A DNA stretch of 64,000 nucleotides from Nonomuraea rubra (GTDB lineage Bacteria; Actinomycetota; Actinomycetes; Streptosporangiales; Streptosporangiaceae). Location of the stretch: NCBI RefSeq assembly GCF_014207985.1, contig NZ_JACHMI010000001.1, forward strand, positions 9,593,001-9,657,000, given 5' to 3'. The translations under genes and the position numbers were made by a program. The notes under the pieces were generated by a model. That model made no database searches. It was given only the letters and a program-made list of their open reading frames with translations, and was not told where the DNA came from. Shown here in pieces: positions 57,794 through 64,000 of this stretch; positions within the stretch are counted from its first letter, which is position 1; each line of letters begins with the position of its first letter.

Positions 57794-59248
57794 ATGACCT
57801 CGGTCGAAACGCGCCAGGAAACCACCCTTCCTGCGCCCGCGAGAACCCCGTCCCCCTCCTCGTCCCAGCGCTACCGTGCCGTGTGGCGCTGGCACTTCTA
57901 CGCCGGCCTCTTCGTCGCCCCGATCCTGCTCGTGCTGGCCGTCACCGGCGCCGTCTACCTGTTCAAGGAGCCCTTCGAGGAGTGGCGCTACCAGGACGTC
58001 CGGACGCTCGCCGAGCCCGCCGCCACGGCCCGCCCCCTGTCGGAGCAGATCGCCGCCGCCCAGCAGGCGCGGCCGGGCGCTCCGGTCATGTCCGTCATCC
58101 CGCCCGCGTCCGCCGACCGCACCACCCGCGTCATCCTCCAGGGCACCGACACGGGGCCCTTCGCGCAGGGCGTCTCCGTGTACGTGGATCCCGGGACGGC
58201 CACGGTGGTCGGGCAGATCGACGACGGGGCCACGTTCATGCGCGTGGTCCGTACGATCCACGGCGAGCTCATGTCCGGCACGGTCGGCGACCGGGTCGTG
58301 GAGACCGCCGCCTGCTGGGCCCTGATCCTCATCGCCACCGGCACGTACCTGTGGTGGCGCGGCCGGCGTACCCGCAGGAAGCCGACCAGGCCGGGACGCG
58401 GGCGGCTGCGGCGGCTGCACATCCTGACCGGGCTCGGCGGCGGCTCGGTCGTCGTCTTCCTCGTGCTCTCCGGCCTGCCGTGGTCGGGCGTGTGGGGTGA
58501 CGGCCTGCAGCGCGTCCAGGCCGGTACGGGCTCGACCTACCCCAGCGCCGGCGACTACCCGCACACCTCCACCCCGCCCCTGTCCGGCGACCTGTCCACC
58601 AACCCGGACGCCAAGGTCCCCTGGGCCGCCGAACGCCTCCCCGTCCCGCCCTCCCAGGACGGGCACGCGGGACACGGCACCGCGCACGGCGTCCTCCAGC
58701 CCGGCGCCCTGCCCGTCGAGAACGCCCTGGCCGCCGCCAGGCCCGCGATCCGCTCGTGCCCGCCGGCCGAATGCGACCTCAAGGTCCTGCTGCCGGACGG
58801 CCCCCATGGCGTCTACACGATCGTGACCGACCCGCGCCGCGACCCGTCGGCCGCGCAGACCCTCCACGTCGACCAGTACAGCGGCCGGGTGCTGGTCTCC
58901 TACGGCTGGGCCGAGTACGGCGTGCTCGCCAAGGCCGTCGAACAGGGCGTCGCCCTGCACGAAGGCCGCCGATACGGCACCGCGAACCTGATCGTGATGC
59001 TGGGGGCCTGCCTGACCGTCATCACGCTGGTGGTCACCGGTGCCTGGATGTGGTGGAAGCGCCGGCCCCGAGGCCGCGCCAGCGCCCCGGCCCGCACCAC
59101 GGACCGGCGCACCACGTACGGGGTGATCGCCGTCATGGCGGTGCTGGGGGTGCTGTTCCCGCTGGCGGGGGTGAGCATGGTGGCGGTGCTGCTGGTGGAC
59201 CGGCTCGTGGTGCGGCGGATTCCCCGGCTGGCCCGCGTGTTCGGCTGA
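57794..59248 (+). CDS. PepSY-associated TM protein (PiuB/iron-uptake type)
   Basis: A 484-aa membrane protein. TM1 is YRAVWRWHFYAGLFVAPILLVLAVTGAVYLFK, the usual opening of PepSY_TM proteins. A PepSY-like extracytoplasmic part (about 70-170) precedes IHGELMSGTVGDRVVETAACWALILIATGTYLWW, then LRRLHILTGLGGGSVVVFLVLSGLPWSGVWG, and a C-terminal helix pair. Conserved His in TM segments suggest heme or metal handling. Homologues act as NADPH- or quinone-linked ferric reductases or in siderophore-iron and copper uptake. ATG 57794 begins the cytoplasmic tail. Confidence 0.9.
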   Translation: MTSVETRQETTLPAPARTPSPSSSQRYRAVWRWHFYAGLFVAPILLVLAVTGAVYLFKEPFEEWRYQDVRTLAEPAATARPLSEQIAAAQQARPGAPVMSVIPPASADRTTRVILQGTDTGPFAQGVSVYVDPGTATVVGQIDDGATFMRVVRTIHGELMSGTVGDRVVETAACWALILIATGTYLWWRGRRTRRKPTRPGRGRLRRLHILTGLGGGSVVVFLVLSGLPWSGVWGDGLQRVQAGTGSTYPSAGDYPHTSTPPLSGDLSTNPDAKVPWAAERLPVPPSQDGHAGHGTAHGVLQPGALPVENALAAARPAIRSCPPAECDLKVLLPDGPHGVYTIVTDPRRDPSAAQTLHVDQYSGRVLVSYGWAEYGVLAKAVEQGVALHEGRRYGTANLIVMLGACLTVITLVVTGAWMWWKRRPRGRASAPARTTDRRTTYGVIAVMAVLGVLFPLAGVSMVAVLLVDRLVVRRIPRLARVFG

Positions 59249-59371
59249 CCGGCCCGCCCGCCCCGCCGCCCGCACCGCTCCGGCCGCTCCGGCCGCTCTG
59301 GCCGCTCTCGTTGGGCCCGGCCGCTCGCTGGCATGGCGGCTTGGCCGGTCTGCTCCGCCCGGTGTTCCGTG

Positions 59372-61127
59372 TCAGCGGTTGAGCGGCCAGATGCGGGCGG
59401 TCTGGTCGCGGCTGGCGGTGACGGCGATCGGTTTGCCGTCGAGGAGGCCGATCGCCACCGACCAGACCGCGTCGTCGTGCCCGGTGAGCGGCGTGCCGAG
59501 CTCCTGTCCCGAGTTCAGGTCCCAGACGCGGGCCGTCCTGTCCTCGCCGCCGGTCACCGCCACCGGAACCCGGCCCAGGGTGCCGATCGCCACCGACCAG
59601 ACCGGACCCGTGTGCCCCGTGAGGGGCGCGCCGACGGGTTTCCTGGTGGTCAGGTCCCAGACCCTGGCCGTCGTGTCCTCGCCGCCTGTAATAGCCACCG
59701 GCACGCCGTCCAGGGTGCCGAGAGCCACCGACCGCACCCAGCCGGTGTGCCCGGTCATCGGCGCGCCGAGCTGCCTGCCCGAGGCCAGGTCCCACACGCG
59801 CACGGTCCCGTCGTCGCCGGTGGTGACCGCGATGGCCCTGCCCCCGGCCTGCCCCGCCGCCACGCCCCACACCGCGCCGTCGTGACCGGTGAGCGGCCTG
59901 CCGGACTGCTCGCCCGTACGCAGGTCCCACACGCGGGCGGTGCCGTCGGCGGAGGCGGTGACGGCGACGTGCCGGTCGCCCATCCGGAGCCTCCCCTCCG
60001 CTCGGTGCCGTGGTGCCGACGGTCGCGGCCAGAGGGCTGATCGTGCCCGTACCGGGCGGCTTCGGCCACAGCGCCACCCCCAGCACGGCGGCCACGACCC
60101 CGACCGCCACCCCACCCGCCACCAGCGCCCGGCGCGGCACCCTGCGGGCGGGCGGCGGTGGGGATGCGGGCAACGCTCGCGTGGTCGGCGGCGACGTGGG
60201 CGCTGCCTGCACCGGCCGCGAGGGCGTGAGCGGTGACGGCGTGGACGGCGACGGCGTGGACGGCGACGGTCTGGGTGGCGTCAGAGCGTCCATCGTCCCG
60301 CCGGTCGCGTCCCAGGTGGCCATCGGGTCGGCCCCGCCGGTCAGCACCCGGACCAGGGCCTCGGCCGTGAGGCGGCGGGACGGGTCCTTGTCCAGGCACG
60401 TCACCACCAGCGCCCGCAGCGACTCCGGCACCCCCGCCACGTCCGGCTCCTCGTACAGCAGCGCCCGCAGCACCGCCGCCACCGAGTCCCCCGCGAACGC
60501 CCGCCGCCCCGTGGCCGCGAACACCATGGTGGCGGCCCAGCTGAACACGTCCGCCGCCGGCCCGACCGGCTCCATGCTGACCTGTTCCGGCGCCATGTAC
60601 CCGGGCGTGCCGACGGCCCCGGTCTGGGTGGCGGCGTGGTCGAGGGCGCGCGAGATGCCGAAGTCGATCACGACCGGCCCCTCGGGCCCCAGGATGACGT
60701 TGCCGGGCTTGAGGTCGCGGTGCACGACCCCGGCCCGGTGGATCGCGGCCAAGGCAGTCGCGGTCGCCACCGCGAGCCGTTCCAGGCCGCCGCCGGTACG
60801 GGGCCCGTCCCGGCGGACGACGCGTTCCAGCGAATCACCGCGTACGTACTCGCTCACGATGTACGGCCGATCGTCGTACATCCCCATGTCGAGCACCCGA
60901 GCCGTGCAGAAGGGCGCGACGCGGCGCGCCAGCTCCACCTCACGCAGGAACCTGCGGCGAGCCTCGGGGGCGTCCGCCATCCTGGCGTGCAGCACCTTGA
61001 TCGCGACCTCGTCGCCGGACGGGCTCAGCCCCAGGTAGACCGCCCCCTGCCCGCCCTCCCCGAGGAACCCGGCGAGCCGGTATCCGGCGATCTGCCCGAG
61101 GTCTTCTCCCGATCGCGGACGTGACAA
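59372..61127 (-). CDS. Ser/Thr protein kinase with WD40 repeats, interrupted by a frameshift near 59993-59996
   Basis: The N-terminal half is a PknB-type kinase: glycine loop FLGEGGQGAVY, VAIKVL (Lys), VHRDLKPGNVIL, VIDFGISR and GTPGYMAPEQ. A Pro/Ser/Thr linker and one TM helix (ALVAGGVAVGVVAAVLGVALW) follow. Shortly after, at TAPSGGEAPDGRP, homology jumps to the +1 frame, which encodes five WD40-like repeats (TASADGTARVWDL, TTGDDGTVRVWDL, TGGEDTTARVWDL, TGGEDRTARVWDL, TASRDQTARIWPL) down to a stop at 59372. Removing one base from the C4 run at 59993-59996 joins both halves. Either a sequencing slip or a true inactivating indel. Start: TTG 61127 with SD GGAGAGGTGG; GTG 61142 lacks an SD. Confidence 0.85.
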
Positions 61128-61230
61128 TGTCCACCTCTCCACCCGTCAGCAGCAGCCTCAGCACGGATACTACGATTCCGGGCACCCCACCGGATTACCC
61201 GAAAAGGCGATAAAGACCGGCACGGCAGAA

Positions 61231-61240
61231 TTTCCGGAAA
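61231..61240. promoter_or_regulatory. Palindrome in the kinase/hydrolase divergent region
   Basis: TTTCCGGAAA is a perfect 10-bp palindrome in an AT-rich patch (61200-61265) between the kinase and alpha/beta hydrolase starts. It is a possible operator for either gene; nothing else was seen in the gap 61143-61369. Confidence 0.35.
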
Positions 61241-61369
61241 ATAGTCACCGAGAAGTCATTCTGCATTTCCCGCGGCTTCATTTCCCGCGCCGTACTAGCC
61301 CTGGCACTACCGCGAAGACGGGACGTGCCACGATCGAGATCCGGGCGCGGGACGGCGAGCGTAGGAGGC

Positions 61370-62782
61370 ATGAAACTCATCGCGATCGGCGCCCTGCTCG
61401 GCGCCCTGGCCGTACCCTCCTCGAACGCTCCCACCTGGGGCGCGTGCCAGGGCGACGACCGGCCCGGGGACCTGGAGTGCTCGTCCGTCGAGGTGCCCGT
61501 GAACTGGGCGGATCCGGACGGCCGCAAGATCACGATCAAGATGGCCAGGCTGCCCGCCACCGGGGACCGGCGCAAGGGCACGGTGTTCAGCATCCCCGGC
61601 GGCCCGGGCGGCTCGGGCATCGACGACCTCACGTACTACCGCGGCAGCTTCACCGAGCTCCGCGAGCACTTCGACGTGGTCACCCTCGAACCGCGCAACG
61701 CCACCACGTACGGCCGCCTGCCCCAGAAGTGCTTCGCCACCGGCCCCCTGCTCACCCGCCCCGACACGCGCGGCGAGTACGCCGAGCAGGGCGCCGCGAT
61801 CCGCCGGGCCGTGCAGGAGTGCAGGACGCTGGACCCCGAGTTCTTCGACCACCTCGACTCGGCGTCCGTGGCCCGCGACATCGAGGCGATCAGGACCGCG
61901 CTCGGGGAGGAACGGCTGAGCTTCATCGCCACCTCCTACGGCGGCGTCCCCGGCGTCGCCTACGCCCGCCTGTTCCCGGACCGCGTCCGCGCCATGTACC
62001 TGGACGGCGCAGTCAACCAGCTGCGCGACGCCACGGCGGAGGCCAGGACGCGGTACCGGACGTACGAGGCGCAGTTCGCCCGCTTCCTGAAATGGTGCGA
62101 CTCGACCGGCGACGTGTGCGGGAACGGCCTGGGCGCCCGCTGGCGCAAGCTGATCGCCGCCGCCGACCGCGAGCCCCTGCCCATCAAGGGCGACCCGGCC
62201 ACGTACAGCGGGTTCGACCTCCAGGTGGCCGCGATGCCGCACCTCGTCTCGCCCGGGCCGGGGAACGCGCGCTGGAAGGAGCTCGCCCAGGCCGTCAAGC
62301 AGGCCGAGGCCGGGGACGCGACCGGCTTCGCCAAGTACGTGCAGGCGGGCATCGGCACGCCGAAGCCCCCGTCGTTCATCGGCATGAACGCCACCCAGTG
62401 CGCCGACGGCCTGCGCTACCGCGACTACCGCGACTACCGGGCCGTGCGGGCGCTCGGCGAACGGATCTCGCCCAACCTCCACGGCATGGGCCTGTGGCAC
62501 CGGCTCGGCTGCTCCGGCTGGCCCACCCCGGTCACGAACCCGCCCCGCCCGCTGCCCTCCGGCCTGCCGCCGTTCCTCGGCGCGGGCACGTGGACCGACC
62601 ACGCCGACACGGCCGACCTCGTACGGCGGGTGCCGGGTTCCGCGATGGTCGCGTTCGACGGCCACGGCCACGGGCTCTACCTGACGGGCGACGCCTGCAC
62701 GATCGGGCACGCCAACGCGTACCTGACGGACCTGCGCCTGCCCGCCCCCGGCACCACCTGCCGCCCCGCGACGACCTCCTGA
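61370..62782 (+). CDS. Secreted alpha/beta hydrolase, tripeptidyl-aminopeptidase (SlpD/TAP-like) type
   Basis: A 470-aa exported protein with a short signal (MKLIAIGALLGALAVPSSNA). VFSIPGGPGGSG (73-84) is the oxyanion-hole HG(P)G loop of S33 TAP-like peptidases, and FDGHGHGLYL near the C-terminus carries the catalytic His. The nucleophile elbow reads IATSYGGVPG (Ser189), with Ala where Gly is usual. A C-terminal TAP-like domain (CADGLRYRDY, CSGWPTP) is present. It probably cleaves tripeptides or hydrophobic esters outside the cell. ATG 61370 has a strong SD (TAGGAGG). Confidence 0.9.
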   Translation: MKLIAIGALLGALAVPSSNAPTWGACQGDDRPGDLECSSVEVPVNWADPDGRKITIKMARLPATGDRRKGTVFSIPGGPGGSGIDDLTYYRGSFTELREHFDVVTLEPRNATTYGRLPQKCFATGPLLTRPDTRGEYAEQGAAIRRAVQECRTLDPEFFDHLDSASVARDIEAIRTALGEERLSFIATSYGGVPGVAYARLFPDRVRAMYLDGAVNQLRDATAEARTRYRTYEAQFARFLKWCDSTGDVCGNGLGARWRKLIAAADREPLPIKGDPATYSGFDLQVAAMPHLVSPGPGNARWKELAQAVKQAEAGDATGFAKYVQAGIGTPKPPSFIGMNATQCADGLRYRDYRDYRAVRALGERISPNLHGMGLWHRLGCSGWPTPVTNPPRPLPSGLPPFLGAGTWTDHADTADLVRRVPGSAMVAFDGHGHGLYLTGDACTIGHANAYLTDLRLPAPGTTCRPATTS

Positions 62783-62832
62783 GCCCCGGCCGGGCCACGT
62801 GACACGAGGCACGTGACCCGACGGTGATCCGC

Positions 62833-62882
62833 CAGCGCAGACCCGCCAGGGCGGGCCCGTCAGCGCAGACCCGCCAGGGCGG
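62833..62882. repeat. Two 22-bp direct repeats (28-bp period)
   Basis: CAGCGCAGACCCGCCAGGGC plus GG occurs at 62833-62854 and 62861-62882. They lie between the convergent hydrolase and helical-protein genes. Each copy contains CCGCC/GGCGG complementarity, so they may fold as tandem small hairpins and act in bidirectional termination. Confidence 0.75.
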
Positions 62883-62887
62883 ATCCG

Positions 62888-64000
62888 TCAGAGCAGCAGG
62901 CCCGCCACCGCCAGCACCGGCTCGGGGTGCTCGGCCAGCAGCGCGCTCACCTCCCGATGCTCGTCCCCCGCGGCACCGGCCACGCGCCACTCGCCCTCGC
63001 ACCCGAGCACCCCCGCCACCGCGTCGCACGCGTCCGGATGGGCGGCGAGCAGCGACGCCACCGGCCCGGAGGCCACCGGCGCCGAGGCGGCGGCGGGCTT
63101 GGGGCGGGCGGTCCACGGCGGCACCCACGAGTCCACGGCCGTCAGCGAGCCGGGGAACGTGCGCCCCGCCTCCCGGATCAGCACCGGCATCAGCTCCGCC
63201 GCCCCGTCCCGCAGCGTGGTGATCAGCTTGGGCAGCCACGGCAGCAGCACGTTGTCGGGCAGCCGGCCGAACGCCTTCGAGATCACCTCCACCACGAACC
63301 CCGACAGCCCCGGAGCGGGCTCCATGGCCTGCACGAACCCCATGATGTAGAGCGGGAACGACGGCACGACCAGCGGGTTGGCCAGCAGCTCGTCGCAGCG
63401 GGCCCGCAGGTCGGCGATCGGCAGCAGCCCGAGCTGGTGGTGGGCCGCCCACAGCAGCGCCACCTTGCCGGGCGCCTCCGGATGCGACTGCTGCACCGCC
63501 AGCTCCAGCTGGGCCCTGTCACAGCCGAGCGCCAATGCCAGGCTCTCCATCGTGAACAGGAAGCCCAGCATGGCCGCCACCTGCCGCACGCCCGTCTCCT
63601 CGTCCACGAAGGCCGTCGGCAGCAGCGTGCAGTAGTGCGCGTACCCGGCCGTCACGAACGACTCGCACCAGGCGGGCAGCTCGGGCTCGTTCGCCCGGTA
63701 GTAGGCGAGCAGCCGCCGGATGCGGCGCAGCACCTCCGGCGCGTCGTCCACGGTGCGCTCGGCGGCGAGCAGCTCCACCGCCCGCGCCCCCAGCTCGTCG
63801 GCGAAGCGCCGGCTGCCGAGGAACAGGATCGAGTCCTCGACCGCCGCCAGCGCCACCGCCGCCGTGGCCTTGGGATCGTGCACCGAACGCCGCAGCCGCT
63901 GCTCCAGCACCTGCTCGATGGTGACGCCCTCGTAGCCGAGCTCGATGATCGAGCGCTGGTACTTGCCGAACGCCAGGTCCCAGCTCTCCTGGATGGAGCG
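62888..64000 (-). CDS. Large helical protein of unknown function (5' end beyond window)
   Basis: The frame is open from the right edge to a stop at 62888 (371 codons seen); the N-terminus is missing. The visible part is almost entirely helical: SIQESWDLAFGKYQRSIIE, QRLRRSVHDPKATAAVALAA, WCESFVTAGYAHYCTLLPTA, FGRLPDNVLLPWLPKLITTL. A Pro/Ala linker (ARPKPAAASAPVASGPVASL) precedes a short C-terminal domain. No signal peptide or TM segment in the visible part. It resembles helical-repeat proteins found with MoxR/vWA gene clusters, but the family could not be fixed. No function is proposed. Confidence 0.75.
   Translation of the reverse strand, partial: RSIQESWDLAFGKYQRSIIELGYEGVTIEQVLEQRLRRSVHDPKATAAVALAAVEDSILFLGSRRFADELGARAVELLAAERTVDDAPEVLRRIRRLLAYYRANEPELPAWCESFVTAGYAHYCTLLPTAFVDEETGVRQVAAMLGFLFTMESLALALGCDRAQLELAVQQSHPEAPGKVALLWAAHHQLGLLPIADLRARCDELLANPLVVPSFPLYIMGFVQAMEPAPGLSGFVVEVISKAFGRLPDNVLLPWLPKLITTLRDGAAELMPVLIREAGRTFPGSLTAVDSWVPPWTARPKPAAASAPVASGPVASLLAAHPDACDAVAGVLGCEGEWRVAGAAGDEHREVSALLAEHPEPVLAVAGLLL

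Noticed and set aside
1..64000. tRNA, rRNA, CRISPR, prophage, insertion sequence or replication-origin signals
   Set aside because: None could be recognised by eye; a covariance-model and IS-database search would be needed to exclude small or degraded ones.

Overview
The window is very GC-rich with strong third-position GC bias, GTG/TTG starts, many Sec/Tat-secreted enzymes and lipoproteins, twin actinobacterial-type QcrB proteins, a Ser/Thr kinase and WXG100-like proteins. This points to a filamentous actinomycete, probably Streptosporangiaceae (Nonomuraea-like); the genus is inference. No rRNA, tRNA, CRISPR array, transposase, integrase or replication origin was seen. It reads as a chromosomal accessory region rich in carbohydrate catabolism.

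Layout. 1-9141 (minus): a sugar-catabolic cluster with a LacI regulator, a MalFG-type ABC importer and its lipoprotein, then translationally coupled Gfo/Idh/MocA oxidoreductase, PmoA-family and cupin genes, and a secreted beta-helix protein running off the left edge. 9317-13392: a secreted class C serine hydrolase, a small secreted protein, an APH-type phosphotransferase and an amidohydrolase. 13517-16411: a large secreted M36-type metalloprotease. 16682-18981: a coupled vWA / ARPP-like pair. 19077-20940: a TetR/MFS pair with twin operators. 20984-23377: a secreted EEP-family hydrolase and a decayed sulfonate-type locus (orphan ABC ATPase, 44-aa protein, truncated FMN reductase). 23493-27807: an ABM monooxygenase, a GH35 beta-galactosidase and a BtrH-like protein.

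28147-35706 (plus) is the most coherent unit: ROK regulator, Ssu/Tau-type permease and ATPase, binding lipoprotein, formylglycine-type sulfatase and GH43 glycosidase. Genes mostly overlap by 1-4 nt and the unit ends in a strong hairpin terminator. It looks like one operon for a sulfated, arabinan/xylan-like carbohydrate. A 24-bp element 21/24 identical to one upstream of the 1-8 kb sugar operon lies in front of it.

35785-38227 holds a WXG100-like gene pair, then a rearrangement scar (ABC permease tail on minus, FCD-regulator tail on plus) and a cache-domain protein. 38305-43961: a GH87-like beta-helix glycosidase, an FAH-family enzyme, a SapA-like secreted protein, and a Tat-exported multicopper oxidase with a four-helix membrane partner. 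44099-48104: a NarL-type two-component system, an L,D-transpeptidase and an unknown gene. 48191-51210: two tandem cytochrome b (QcrB) genes without Rieske or cytochrome c partners. 51303-55905: an MHS transporter / acyl-CoA ligase / enoyl-CoA hydratase operon divergent from a LysR regulator. 56045-64000: a polysaccharide deacetylase, two membrane proteins (one PepSY/PiuB type), a Ser/Thr kinase with WD40 repeats split by a frameshift, a secreted alpha/beta hydrolase, and a partial helical protein at the right edge.
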